A stretch of DNA of 64,000 nucleotides from Proteles cristata cristata (lineage: Eukaryota > Chordata > Mammalia > Carnivora > Hyaenidae). Position numbers and translations under genes: made by a program. Positions within the stretch are counted from its first letter, which is position 1. Each line of letters opens with the position of its first letter. The notes under the pieces were generated by a model. That model was given only the letters and a program-made list of their open reading frames with translations, was not told where the DNA came from and did not search any database. The stretch covers positions 124,001 to 188,000 of the forward strand of contig JAESUZ010003499.1 in assembly GCA_017311185.1 (NCBI GenBank), given 5' to 3'. Of this stretch, positions 1 through 13,200 are shown piece after piece.

Positions 1-184
1 TTAGCCAAGGAGAGCGCCCAGCGAGTTAGGAGGCTGTAGCCCACGGAGCTGTGGGATTACCTGGTTGGGGCCTGTCATATGCCCAGAACCCTCACTCAGA
101 GTGAGACGCCCCCCACGCTCTCAGGAGCCACGCTGTGTCCTGCGAGGTGCGTGGCCCACACTCTCAGCCTGTCTCTTCATCTTT

Positions 185-280
185 GTGACAAGGATCACAA
201 CAGCCTTTCGTGTAGATTAAATGAGAGGATTTGTGCAAAACCCTTAGCACCTTGCTGAGCCGCAGGCATCATCATCACCG
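185..280 (+). repeat. MIR-like fragment
   Basis: GATTAAATGAGAGGATTTGTGCAAAACCCTTAGCACC resembles the 3' half of MIR (GGATTAAATGAG...GCGCTTAG) in part. Old and diverged. Confidence 0.45.
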
Positions 281-1272
281 GATGGGTTTTGGTGGCACTT
301 TGACACATTGTATGACCGAGGCTGATGTTGGGGACCAGGCAGCCCCCTCCCAGCTGCTTCCTTTTGCAGGACTGGCTCTGGCAAGCCTAGATCTTCTCCA
401 GAAATCTGCAGTCTCCAGACAGGCAGCCCCCCTCGTGGCGAAAATCTCAGCCCAAACAGCCTTACTCTGGCTATAAATAAAAATTCCTGCTACGGAGAGA
501 AAGCAGCAGCTCTGTCGGAGGCAGAGCCAGGCAGCAGCCAGGTCCTAGAATAAACTCCAGGCAGGGGTGAAGTGGCGTTTCTGCTCAGTGGCCAGCCTGC
601 CTTTCTCCCTGCCCATGTGAAAAATGTGCTCTCAGAGGGCCTGGGGAGAACTCTCTGGGGGATCCGTGGAGGCCTGACTTACGGGAAATGGGGTAAGGAT
701 GCGCCCCCAGGCGCCCTCCCCTCCACTGTTGCCATAGGGGCACTGAGGGCACTTCCCCACTGGAAGGTATTCTTCAAGCTTGGCTCTCGGCCCAGCAGGC
801 CTGCATAGCTGGAATGCCGCACTGCCCCCAGGCTGGGGGTGCTGCCGCTGCTGGAGGGGCGGGGCGGGGCGGGCAGGCCGCCCAGGAGCCTTTGTCCTGG
901 AGAGGCAGCCCCCCCTTCCTTGCTTTCTCCCCGCAGTCGCCCCTCCTCCTAGGTGGTACACATCCTGGTGGGTGGGCGGGGGGCTTCGAGGCTCCTGCCC
1001 TGGGGGGCAGCTCGTCTGTCACCCTGAGCACTCCTGCGAGTCAGCCGGTGTTGTGGGCACTTAGATGACAACGTTAGTATCAGTCCCCACTGAATACCTC
1101 AGCTTGTGGCCTCCTGGTATCTCGGAGGACGAGGGAGGAGAGCTCCCGAGCAGCACTGACTGCACTCAGGACCTCCAGAGCCCCCGTCTTCTAATGTTTG
1201 CACTTTGCGTGTTTTTATTCAAGCGTAATTAGCATACAGTGCCATGCATTTCAATCACCATTTTATTTTCAA

Positions 1273-1500
1273 TTTTTTTAATGTTTGAGGGAGAGTGAGC
1301 AGAGAGAGGCAGAGTGAGCAGAGAGAGACAGAGTGTGAGCAGGGGAGGGGCAGAGAGAGAGGGAGACACAGAATCCAAAGCAGGCTCCAGGCCCTGAGCT
1401 GTCATCACAGAGCCCGATGCGGGACTTGAACCCATGAACCATGAGAACATGAAGTGAGCCAAAGTCGGACGCTTAACTGACTGAGCCCCCTAGGTGCGAC
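1273..1500 (-). mobile_element. SINEC (feliform tRNA-Lys SINE), old
   Basis: Full-length reverse copy in the RAPGEF1 intron; diverged, with an internal duplication of the GA-rich stretch. No clear target-site duplication (TSD). Confidence 0.9.
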
Positions 1501-1504
1501 CCAC

Positions 1505-1620
1505 AGTCGCCGTTTTAAAGAGAAGGAAACTGAGGCTCAAGACCAGGTTATTTCCCCCAAGATCACATGGGTGGAAAGAGAGAGCCCGGGCCCGGAGCCC
1601 AGTCTGTGTGACTTGAGAGT
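1505..1620 (-). repeat. MIR-like fragment
   Basis: GAAGGAAACTGAGGCTCAAG followed by AAGATCACATGGGTGG is the reverse of the MIR core (CTCAGTTTCC...TGTGACCTTGG). Confidence 0.55.
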
Positions 1621-3996
1621 GTGCGCTCAGCAGTCACCCTGGGGCTGTCTCCCAGAAAAGGCACCTGTGGTGCGTGTGAGTCCACCACCCTGCACTGGCC
1701 AGATCGGAGCTGGTCAGGAAGGTACCGTCAGACCCGATGCATCTTGTGAGCGCACAGAAACCACTTGTGAGCGTCTGTCAGGTGCTCCGTTGCTACAGGG
1801 CCTGCCCGAGTGCCGAGTGACTTTACACTTCGGGGGTGGTCCGGGAGGCCAGTGCCCGGACTCCCAGAAGAGCTGGCCTTTGTCTTCGTGTTGTCAAGCT
1901 GCTGTCACGCAGCTCCGCAGACGGGCGCTTATACACAGCACAGCTCTGGAGGCTGTGGTGCCCTCCCTCCAGTCAGACCTCCGGTTGCACCCCACGGGGT
2001 GGAAGGGCAGGGCGCCTCTCTGACCCTCTTTCCTGGCCCTGCTCACATTTAGGAGGGGAGCTCTTAAGCGCCTCCCAAAGGTCCCTACCTCCTAATATCT
2101 AGACTAGTTGGATTCACGCGCAAGGGAGAGACATCCCTCAGCAGGTCTCATGGCAGCCCCTACCCTCGGGGACACGCAGGCAACAGAGCTCAGCCGGGCT
2201 CCTGCTGAGACCAAAGCCACTGCCCGAAAGGGCCATGTAGGCTTCTCTCGGGGTGGCCTCCCGGGACAAGGTGTACCAACCGTCCATCGGCCAGTGCATT
2301 CCACACGCTGTCTTCTCTTTGGCCTTTCCCGGCCAGTGAGCAAGCCTCACCATGGGGAGACCTTCACCAGGGTTGAATGGAGAGTCCCCAAAACCAAACA
2401 CTTGACCCCACTACCATCCCCAGCAGGGTCCAGAGTGAGTCCCCTGGGCCTGGGTGGTTTCCATGAAAGGTCAGTGACATGTGGCACCTGGCTGGTGCGG
2501 GCACTGGGGGTGCTCAGGCTCCGCAGCCCCCAGCACGAGAGCCACTGGGCTGGACATCCCGTCACCCAGCTTATTTAGGAAGGTTGTGAGAACGGAGCTT
2601 CCCAGGAATCTAAGCCCTCAGTGCCTGTCCCTCAGAACGTGGACGGCACTTCCCACGAATTCACGTGACCACGTACAGGTTGGTCTTGAGTTCGGGAGTT
2701 AGATGGGGAAATAAAGTGTGTGCGAGTGAGTAGGTACCTGGGGTAGGTGTCCTGAGTCTGATGTAAACCCACAGAGCGAGAGGGAGCTTTAGACTAATCA
2801 GGCCAGCCAGGAAGGAGCCGGGGCCGGCGGGCAGCGGGGAGGGTGGAAGGGGAGCGCACCTGTCCGTGGAGTTGAGGCAGCTCTAGGTCCAGCGTAAAGT
2901 GTAGCTTTGCAAAACCACCAAAGGATGTGAGTGGCTTTAACCTCCTGCTCAGAATTGCGCTTCTTCCTCCTTTCCCTTGGCTGTGGCTTCTGAAAATCCG
3001 GTGGCAAAAGCAGAGAACATTTGAGGGCGTGTGCACAGGTGTGTGGAGTTTGGCTCTTGGCAAACTCCGGCCTCTCCGGCGGGCAGGTGAGCCTGGCCAG
3101 CACTTTGGACCCTTCCACAGGCTCTTCTCCTGCTTCCCTGTGACGGCATCAGCTTGTCAGGCCCTTTGTGGGACGTGGTGACGTCTCAGGCTCTCAGCCT
3201 GGCGGCCCCTGGTCCCAGAGCTCCTGTGTCCGTCCCACAGCAGAGCCCAGGCCTGGGCAGTGCTCGTCGGCCCTCCGAAGCTGCGGGCGCTCGCTGTCCC
3301 CCCTCAGCCTGGCCTCAGACTTCTCTCTCTCCGTGAGAGTTTGGGAGAATGTAGCCTTGCGGCTCTGTGGTGGCATTAGAGGCATTGCAAGATCCCTCCA
3401 TTGGTTACAAAAAAGAAAAGATTGGGTAGGAAGGGAAATGCCCTCATAGACATTTTCAGTTTTGATTGCACGATCCTTCCACCCATTTGTAAGGCTTCCC
3501 TTCCTAAAGGATTTGAAGTGGGTTACAGTATTCGAAAGGCTGCAGCGTTTGACTCCTAAGGGATAAAACCAAAGAGGTTCGTCCAGAAGACTCAGAATGA
3601 GTAAATATGACCCGTTGTCTGAGTGCACACGCTGAACGTAGCCACCGGGTTCCAGAAGGACGGGGGCCTGGATTGAGTTGGTGGGCTGACGTCTATGACA
3701 GAGCAGAGAGTGGGATCGCCTGGACAGCGCACGGGGCTTGCGCGCGTGTGGGGGCACCTGCGCCCCTCTGTTCAGTCACCGCGATGGCGCTGGCCGGTCC
3801 TCAGGCCCTGCTCGAGGGAGGGCGCGCCTGGGTCGGGGGCCCTCGGGGGTCGGCTCGGCCTGCCTGGCGGTCCTCGCTAGAGTCCTGCGAACAGCCCTCC
3901 CCTCCGCGGCTGACCTGTCTAACGACTTTCTCTCTTGTCTGTTTTCTTCCTCCCGCCTGCCCGTCCGTGTGTCTGTCTGCCGCTCTGATTCTCTAG

Positions 3997-4266
3997 CACA
4001 AGTCTGTGTTTAGGTCCTACTCCCAGGACTCCGTGCCTCACAGCCGAGCTTCCGTTCAGCCTTTCCTCCCGCCTGCCTCCTCCTCCTCTCCACATTTCCC
4101 GCCCGTCCACCCGTCTCCGAGCTCTGACTTGGTGCCCCCCGTGGGCCGTCTGCCTGCCAGCACCGCGGACGGGCCCCTCTCGCCTGCCCAGGAGAGCAGC
4201 TTTCCCGGGAGCACTGTCTGCCTTCCTTCCGAATCCTCTCTCACTGACTCGCCCCCGACGCCCTCG
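3997..4266 (+). CDS. RAPGEF1: RAPGEF1 cassette exon A (90 codons, alternative)
   Basis: Acceptor TTCTCTAG before 3997 follows a long pyrimidine tract; donor GTGAGA follows 4266. The exon is 270 nt, phase 0 at both ends, and codes a Ser/Pro-rich segment starting HKSVFRSYSQDS and ending TDSPPTPS. Its symmetric phase lets it be skipped without frame change. From knowledge of C3G, longer brain and muscle isoforms include extra exons at this place; assigning this exon to that class is inference. Confidence 0.85.
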
Positions 4267-7200
4267 GTGAGAACTCCGCGCGCGCGCCTCCGCGTGGGGC
4301 TGCACGTTTTGAGCACAGCCGTGTCGCTGCCCGTGAGTCTGCTGCCGCCTCCCCCCGGTGGCAGCCAGGCTTGCCGCCGGCCCGTGCCCTGTGGCGGCGC
4401 GGCTAGCGTGAGGTCCGCAGAAGGTCGCGGCGTGAAACGGGGGCCCGTTTCAGAGCGGAAACGGAACCTTCCGTACAAAGTTCCCATGAGACGGGGAGTC
4501 CGAGTTTCCAGAAACGGATTAGTGACCATGTAGAGACAGTCGTGGCACGAGACAGAAAATGCGCCTCCTCTGCTGTTTGGTTGTGCGTTTTTAGAGCAGG
4601 ACGCACCCCATGCAGGAAGGTGCAGGCGGAGGACTCTGGGGCTGCAGCTGGCGCCGAGGAGGGACGACCTGCCTGCCGGTGCCGGTGCCGCTGAATTCAC
4701 CGAGCACCTCGTCGGGGGGCGGGCGGACCGGGGCCGGCCGGGGGGCCCAGTGAGGGCTGGCAGGCCGGGCGGCGCCGCAGCGAGCTGGCCTGTCTTGGTG
4801 CATTGCCTTGCTCCCTCCGGGACCCCGCGATCCCCGCTCCAGCAGCGTGGGGGGGCACCCTTCCTGCTGGGGCAGGTTGAACGGCCCTTGACCTCTCTGG
4901 AGAAGAGCCAGCGGGAAACTTGCGTCCCCTGTGACGTGGAGGCAAGAGGTAGCAAAAGTGGCGTCGTTCTCTGGCCTGGGAGAAGCTCCCCAAGGAGGGC
5001 CGAGCACCCGCCGCCCCCCTCTCTTCCTCCCCATGGAAGGGGGGCTCCCAGTCAGGGCCGGCCCAGCAGGCTGCTCTCTTTCTCTCTCAGAGCCGTGACG
5101 GCTGGCCGGGGGGCCCGTCACATATGCGTTTCCTCTCATCCTGTCTCCCCCAGAGTGACCGCGCCGGCGAGGAGGCTGGGGAGGGTGAATACGTCAGTCT
5201 GTATTCCTCTGGCCAGAGCAGCGAGGAGCTGCCGCCCTCCCGAGGAGTAAGTAGCCTCGGGGCTGCCTCGCGTGTGCGGCCCGGCCTGGCAGGGTCCAGC
5301 CCTGCTTCTGCCTGGCCGAGCCCCCGGCCCCTCGCCGGCTGGGCCCTGTGGCCTGGCCCAGAGCCACCCTGGCTTGGTGGGGCGAGGCCGCGGCTCCCTG
5401 CGGAGACCCTCCCTTCGTGCTCAGGGCGCATGTGGCGCTCTCCGGGCCTGGCCGGATGGGTCTTCTGGAAACGCCAGGAGGCGGCGTAGTGTTGGCCTGG
5501 CCATGTGTTGGTCGCTCTCGGAGATTTCTCTCTGTCCTGTCTCCGGGTGTCAAGGCCCGTCTTCCGTCCCCTCGCCAGAGGGAGGGACTCTTCTCTTCCA
5601 CGCCACCCAGCCCTCTGGGCCTTGGCCCCCTCCTCCTCCTCCCACGGCCCCCTCAGGAACAGTGTCCGAGGAAGCTGGGTGGGCCTGGCCGGGGGCTCCT
5701 GCCGCGTTCCAGGAGTGGGGAGCGCTGCCTGCCGTGGCCACCCTCGGCCGGCTTCTGCCCCTGCTGGACACAGCTGTTCTGTTGAGCGCTCAGCTCTCCG
5801 AGTTTTGCTGCAGCGAGACACGAGCAAGGTCAAAAGCTTGAGAAAGGAGGAGTCCCTTGAGAGGAGGTGCCGTGAGGACTTGAGCCCTCCCTGGCGATCC
5901 GCTCACAGGCCCAGCCAATGACCAGTGTGGTCGCCCCTGGTGAGACAGCCCCCCGCTAGGGACCTTCCACGTGCACACGAGGCGAGCCCCGCGGTAGTTA
6001 GTAGCGAGTCACAGGACACTGTGGGCTTCAGCCCTGTCTGTGGAAGCTGTTTTTCCGCTGCTGTTCCCCCTCATCTGTACCCCCCAGTGATGGTGACCTA
6101 CACCCCCGCATCGTCCAGTTTAGCCTCCGTGCAGTGGATGCCACCCCAGACGGGCCTTCCGTGGCTCTCCCCTCCGCCCCTGACCACGTCTGGTGCCGAT
6201 CTTACCTCGAAGCCCCCCCCACGAGGCTGATCCGTGTGTTCATGCTGCTCTGCTTTCTGTGGCAGCCGCGGTGGCAGAGCAGGGGCGCCAGACAGCTGTG
6301 TGGTCACCACGCGGGGTGGGCGCGGATGCCCATGCCCAGGCTGCTGGAGGAGACAGGCTGGTGCTCGTGCCCTCGAGCAGCCAGACCCCTTAGAGCCAGA
6401 GCTGGGAGGCGGCTGTGCGTGGCGGTCCTGAGGACTTGACTGGGAAGCGGCAAGGGCTTGCGACACCCTGGCGGGCACGGTGGTCAAGGTCACAGGTTTT
6501 GGAGGCAGACAACACTGAGGTTGAGTCCAGGCTGCGGCCTTATAGCTTGTGTGGTCTTGGGCAGAGCCTGCAGCCTGCGTCTGTGTGTGCAAGTAGGCAC
6601 GGTGGTGCCGGCGGACCGACAGGGCCTGGGAAGGGTCAGTGAGAGGGGGCGCAGGAAGTCCTCGGCGCGTCGCCTCGCTGAGCTCCACTGAGTAGTGGCC
6701 ACCGCGGGTCCTTCCTTCCAGGTGGTGCGTGGGACGGCAGCTGTCAGAGGTCATAAGTAGGGGCCCCTTTCACTGTCCCCAAAGGCAAGATGCTGGTCCC
6801 CGGCGGGCCTTGCACTTCTTGCGTGAGTAACCGCATTCACGGCTCCCTTGTTCACATCTCACGTTGCTCCGGAGGAACTCGCGCTCAGAAGCTGCGTGCA
6901 GGCAGGAGCGCTGGGAAGCAGATGCGCCCAGCGCGGGGCCCCTGTCACAATCCCAGCGCTGACTTCTCTTTTCAGGAATCACCAGCTACGAAAGACGGAC
7001 ACCCTAGAGACTCTTCGTCGGGCAGTGGTGCATCCGGGAAGGAGAGCAGAGACGGCGAAAGGTAGGAAGTGACCAGGCAGAGCAGGGGCCCTGATAGCAG
7101 TGAGCCCCCTCAGGGAGAGCAGACCCCCATCTGCAGTGCACAGGCCTCCGGGGCTTTCTCTTTGCATCCTTTCCCTTTTTCTGACTCTCAAAATTATACA

Positions 7201-10200
7201 TATTCAAGGTAGAAAACATGGCAAACGCAGAAACATGCAAATAAACAAAAATCCTTGATCATTCCACCCTTAAAGGCTCCGTTCCGGCAAGTGGTCTGCC
7301 GTTATTTCCTGATGATGTGATCATGTATTATACACTGTGCAAGTCACCCAGGACAGCATTTCACTATTTTCTTTCTCAAATCCCAGGCCAACCTTCCTTG
7401 GCCTCTTCCAAGTTCAAGTGCAATAAGGGAGTGTAAAAGACACTCCCCCCCTTGCCAAACTTTTTATTGTGAGTGTCTAGATGTGTGTATATTGTGTCGT
7501 TAAGCCATTTGAAAGTAAGTTACAGATGTGACGTTCAGGCCCTAAGTACTTCACTGTGCCTCCCGAAATATCTTAGAAGCCTCCCTGATTACAATACCAT
7601 TGTCACGCCTAAGGAGAGTAATAATGAATTGCCTTATATCATCTGATACGCAAACCATCTTCCACTTTCCCAGTTGTCCCTCAAGCCACTGGTGTAGCTT
7701 ATTTTTTTGGATCCAAGATCAGTCAGGACTCATTGCATTTAGTTGTGTGTCTTTATTTTTACTTTTTTTAATGTTTGTTTATTTTTGAGAGACAGAGCAC
7801 AAGTCGGGGAGGGGTAGAGAAGCAACACAGAATCGGAAGCAGGCTCCAGGCTCTGAGCTGTCAGCACAGAGCCTGACACAGGGCTCGAACCCATGAACCG
7901 CAAGATCATGACCTGAGCCAAAGTCGGTCACTTAACTGACTGAGCCACCCGGGTGCCCCACATGTCATTAACCTTTTATAACGCTTTTCAGCATTTGCCT
8001 GAGTCAGACCTGACCTGGTGAAGAAACATGTAGTCGATTTCTGCACATGTGGCCCTGCAGGTCCACTCTGGCTCTGCCATCGGGCACTGCATGGGGGCAC
8101 TGGCTTCTCAGTGAAATGCTCCACAAGTTCAAGCCTTTCCTCCTTCTGCAGGCCAAGGTTCAACTACCTCTGGGGTCATTGGCACCGAGCCAAGCAGTAC
8201 CCGCTTGCCAGGCCTGAGCAGAAATGGTTGAAGAGGTGCTAAGATAGCAAGAGCCGGAGGAAAAGTTAGCATTTGATAGGGACCCACAGAGGAGAGCTGC
8301 CAGCCCACCCGCTCGGGGCCACCCCTCAGTGCTGCCCCTGTGGACGGGGTCTGCCTGATCCGTCTGCCCTGGCTAAGACCCACCCCCCCCGCCCGAGTAT
8401 TATGCAAGGGATGGTGGGATTTCTGGTTTAACACCTAGTAGCAGACAGTGTCCATGCCAAGCCCCCGGGGACTCGCGGGCTCGGCCTCCCACTGCACTGA
8501 ACCCGAGAGCGCCATTTTTCAGAGTTGCAGATGGGCCGTGTCAGAACAAGACGAGCACACTGAGCGCTCAGAAGCAATCTCAGAAATGTTCTCCTCCTTC
8601 CACAAAGGCCAGACTGCAGACTGGACCCTGAAGGGACACGAAACAGATGGTTCTTCCCACGGCTGTGTGTCATTTTGCTCTGGGCCATCCGTGTCTTACT
8701 GAAGGCACAAATGTTTATGTCCCAGATACTTAGGGTTAAAAACGTGGCCTGTGACTGACCACAAGGCCAGCCATTGCCTCACAGGATCCATGGTGGAAAT
8801 TGTCAGACTCAAACAGGAATACGGGGAGAAAGGCCGGGGGAAGTGTGGTGCCTACAGACCCGGCATCTGTCTGCTCCTGGAATGTCCCCCGTGCCCCCCA
8901 CACCCCTCCTCTGCTGGCAATTCTCTCCTCCCCCTTCACCAGCAAACTCCTGCTCAGAGCTTCAGCCTGTATGTGCTGCCACGGGGCCTGCTGCCCTGTA
9001 GCCGGGGCTGCGTCCTTCTCGGGCCAGAAGGACGTCCACCTCTCCTGCCAAACCCAGCACGCCGAGGACAAGGGCCAGTCTGCCCAGCTCATGCTGTCCT
9101 CAGTCCCATGGAAAGGTGGCCCTTAGAAAAAACTTGAGGAATGGCATGAACAGCCCTGCGAACTTTCTCTCCCAAGCTGTTTGTCCTTCTGATGTTTCTG
9201 TCCTTGAATACCGACTGTGTAGACCATGGCCTTGACAAGCAGTGAGTGATCCCATCACTTATTTAAATAGGCCAGTGGAACCTTCTTGATTGCCTTCTTA
9301 TTTTTATTTTTATTATTTTTTTTAATATTTTTATTTCTAGGAGAGAGAGAGACAGCGTGAGCAGGGGAGGGTCAGAGGGAGAGGGAGACACAGACTCTGA
9401 AACAGGCTCCAGGCTCTGAGCTGGCAGTCAGCACAGAGCCCGACACGGGGCTCGAACCCACGAACCGTGAGATCATGACCTAAGCGAAAGTCGGATGCTT
9501 AACCGACTAAGCCACCCAGGCGCCCCTTTGATTGCCTTCTTAATCCCAACCACTTACAGATGGAGCAGAGAGCAGGAAGTGTCCCAAGGTCACAGAGCTC
9601 ATGAGTAATGGCGCTGGAAATCCAGTCTGTGCCCCCACTCAGGCCCCCTGTGCCGGGTGTGGGGAAAGGGTTGGGCTTCCACGTTGGAGCTGCAGTCCCG
9701 GGGGGTGGGGGGCCTGTTCAGGGGTGGTCCTGGCTCCTAGTCCTCCTGCACAGGGCAGCACCGCCTCAGGCCCCTGGTGTCCTGGACGCTGCGGACTGCT
9801 GGGCGCTTGCAACGCAAACCACTTCTCCCTCCCTCCAGGGCCCCAAGGTCGCCAGATGCTTCGGAGCTGGCCCGGTCAGAGGAGGAAATTGACGAGCTGT
9901 CCCTCATCGACCACAATGAAATTATGGCAAGGCTGACGCTCAAGCAGGAGGTGAGGGCAGGCCTTACTTGTGCGTCTGGTCCACACGGAGAGAGAGGGCT
10001 TTGAGGAGAAGGACTCAGGCGAGGCACCGACACGCGCGCTTGGGAGGCCCTGCGCACGGTGTGTGTCCCGACCCCGGGCCTGGGCCATAGCGGGCGCTGA
10101 GGGACCCTGGGCAGATGGGTGGACTCCTAGAGAAAGTGTACTGTGTCCCCATCTCAGGTACTTAAAGAGAGTAATCTCGGGCAGGTCATGTGACCTCTCT

Positions 10201-13200
10201 AAGCCCCAGAGGACAGGACTCCAGAAGGTACTGCAAGTGTGAGGTCCACGGAGGGCATGCAGCACAGAGCCCGAGCGTGGAGAACGCCTTCACGTTACTA
10301 TTGGCAGGAGAACCCACCCTGGTGTCAGCGTGGGGGACACCGGCCGCTTGTGAGGTCCCGGGCCTGGCCCCGGCAGTCGCCTCCATCCCGTGCCTTGTCA
10401 GGACGGCGATTCTAGAAGCCCAGAGGAACAGTTTCACGTACTAGCCTTGACCCAGCCCTGGGGAGGGGGCTGTTTCTGGGCTCCGGCTCTGTGGCAGCAC
10501 ATGCAGAGGCACAGACAAGCAGTGGATGCTCTGCCCTTTGCACAGCGCGCTGCACAGGGCCAGGCCGCAGGGTGCAACAGGGAAGGCGAGGCTGGCGGGG
10601 ACCCTGGGGCAGCTGGCTTCTCTGCCAATAGAAGTGATGTTTCATCATCCTTCCCAGAAAGTCCTGAAAAATCGGGGCATGGGCGTGGCTGCCCTCCACT
10701 TAGCTGGAAATGCATGAAGCTCTCAGGACCTGAGTCCAAACGTGAAAACACTGACGCGCCTAGAGAGGCAGGCGTGCCTCTGAGATTGTGGGCCGGGGAC
10801 CCGTGGGGGCTGCGGGGTGGGTGTCCTTCAGGATCAGGGGCAGGGGCATGGGCTCTCCGGCTCACCTGCTGCCAGCTCTCTGGCTCCTGGCAGGTTTATG
10901 GGCTAAAGCCTCTGCCCTCGTGAAAGTGAGACTTGTTCCTTAATCGGTAGATGGCAGCCGGTGTCCTATAAGCAAGGTCTGGCATAATCGAGCATCTTTG
11001 TGACACTTTCAGGCTCCTGTGAGGGCTCCCAGTGGAAGGGCTGGTGACTCCTCCCACATGGGGAAACGTAGTGCGGGGCAGCTGGCTGCAGCTAGGGGAG
11101 CGAGCAAACCCACAGGAGCCCCACGAACCCACGAGAAGCCCCACGGGCCCTACAGCCTTCTTGGGAGCGGCCGCCGGTGGCCCGGCCTGCCTCCCCATGG
11201 GGTCCCGCCATTCCCAGCGTGAGCCCTGCCCTCCTCACCTCTGGGACCTCAGGTTTGGTGAGGAGGGAACGATCCAATGGTACCATCGTCCCCTGACCCC
11301 ACGGTGACCCAGAGCCATGAGCCTGATCTGCGGTCTGTCCTACACAGCGAGTGTGAAGAGCTGGGCGGGCCACGTGGGCACAGAGGCCTCCGTGCACGGC
11401 CACACTCCTCCTGGGTGACGGGGCGGAGGGAAGGGGGCCCCGGGGTCTCCACCGTGCAGGGACCTGGTCATCTCGTCCCCGCCTCGGACTTCCTGGTGCT
11501 TCTCTCCCGTGGCCGCATGCCCCGTTCTGCTTCTGTCGTTGCAGGGTGACGATGGGCCAGACGTCCGCGGTGGGTCCGGCGATATCCTGCTGGTGCACGC
11601 TACTGAGACCGACAGGAAAGGTGCGGCAGCGCCTGGGCGGTGGCCTTCGTCACTGTCACGGCTCTCTCGGGTCCCTGTGAGGACAGCCCACCCCCAGGGG
11701 ACGGGGACGGGCCCCCTGCTTCCCAGCCCTGTTGGGGCGTGCCCTCCGCTGGTGAAGGGTAGCGATGACCTCAAGGGTCCCCAGGCTCTGCGGAGGGGGA
11801 GCTTCAAGTGCAGAGCTCGTCACCCAGTGGATGCTCCCCCCACGGTCCCTCAAATCACCACACATTCAACAACGTTATCGCTCTGGTGACACGTGGGTAG
11901 CTTTCTCCGCTTTTCCTGATGTTTGAACCACCGTGTTATCCTGGCCCATGGGGACGGGCTGCAGTCGTGGGGGTCCTGGCACGCGTTCTACCAGGAGCCT
12001 CCGGCCCAGAGCATGACAGCACCGTCACAGGACGGGGTTCCAACCCCGTGCACGGCCACCCCAGTGCGTCCTGACCCGCTGACAGGGCGGGAGAAGCGGG
12101 GCACCCGCTGGTGGGTGGATGCTGTGTTGGCCCCAGAGATGCCTCCCAGCAGGGAGAGGAAGAGGAGGGCAGAGAGGAAGGCACCGCGACCTTGGCCTCA
12201 GGACGGGGACGGGCGTCTGGTTTTCTGTCGACGTCTGAAAATTAGTGAAAAGGTGACGTGACAGCAGAATTAAAGTCAGTTGTGGGAAGAATTAAAACGC
12301 CCCAGTCCTGAAACCTCACACCACCAATTTTAGTTGTAAAAATGACCGTGTCCCTGTTTTTATAGCAGGTTTCTCAAAATACGTTAGGCAGAATGATTCT
12401 GGGAATTTCTAAGTTATGAAAATAGTACAGAAACGTTCACGTTGCAGAGAATTTGAAAAAGAGAAAAAAAAGAAAGGACTCCAACAAATTGACCGTAGCC
12501 ACGGTGTTGCCTTCTGGGCTCTCTTCGCCCCCGGTTTCTTTGGACTAGGGCAGAGCCCGCTCCTGGAGACAGAGTTCAAGTCCAGACATGTTCCCCACCC
12601 CCCTCCCGGCTTCAGCTCCCCCGGCTGCTTGAAGAGCTTAGCAGTGGCCCGGGCACAGGGAGGTGCACACTCCTGCTGCGCTCACTCGGCCTGGCTGCGG
12701 CCCTCCTCGCCCGCCTGAACCCCATCCTCAGCTGGGCCGAGAGGAGCAGTCCTCATTTTTTCCGAAAGGGCTGAAGTGGGAGCTGGCTCCCATCCTCAGC
12801 TTTGAGCGGTGGGCTGTGTTCCCCCGCAGGCGCGGCCAGCTGTGCCCGGGGAAGAAGGCGCCGCTGCCGCCTGGGCTCGCCGCAGGATCTCACTCATGGA
12901 GATCTTGAGGCTGCAGGGAAACAAAGACGTTTGTCCGTGAGATGGATTGCGGGGGACAGAGGCCCGGGGCCACATGGCATGTTCCTTGGCTGGGTGGCTT
13001 CCTGTGGATCAGAGGCCACATTGGAGGCACTATGCCAGGCAGCCCCCGGCTCAGGGCACGTGCGCACTGGGATCTGTTCTTCTGGAAGCAGGTGTTGGCC
13101 ATCGCTGCCTCCTTGTCCCCTCCAGGTCATCAGGTTATCAGTGAGCTGGGTGAGTGCAGGGGTCCAGGAAGGAGGGGCTGGAGCACAGAGCCGCTGGGCG

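Larger units (their letters stand above)
1..3996 (+). other. RAPGEF1: RAPGEF1 intron (partial), upstream of the first cassette exon
   Basis: No exon of C3G is recognisable here; the expected preceding exon (ending the CRK-binding proline region) must lie before base 1. The stretch holds MIR-like fragments near 185-280 and 1505-1620, one reverse SINEC at 1273-1500, and a possible decayed repeat near 1850-2100. Short open frames are GC-rich chance frames without splice-site support. Confidence 0.75.

Noticed and set aside
231..476. Open frame with RRHHHHR stretch
   Set aside because: Lies over a MIR-like remnant with a CATCATCATCAC run; intronic and without splice support.
4056..4955. - strand open frame of 299 codons opposite RAPGEF1 cassette exon A
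   Set aside because: Low-complexity GC-rich shadow of the cassette exon and its flanks; no splice or family evidence.
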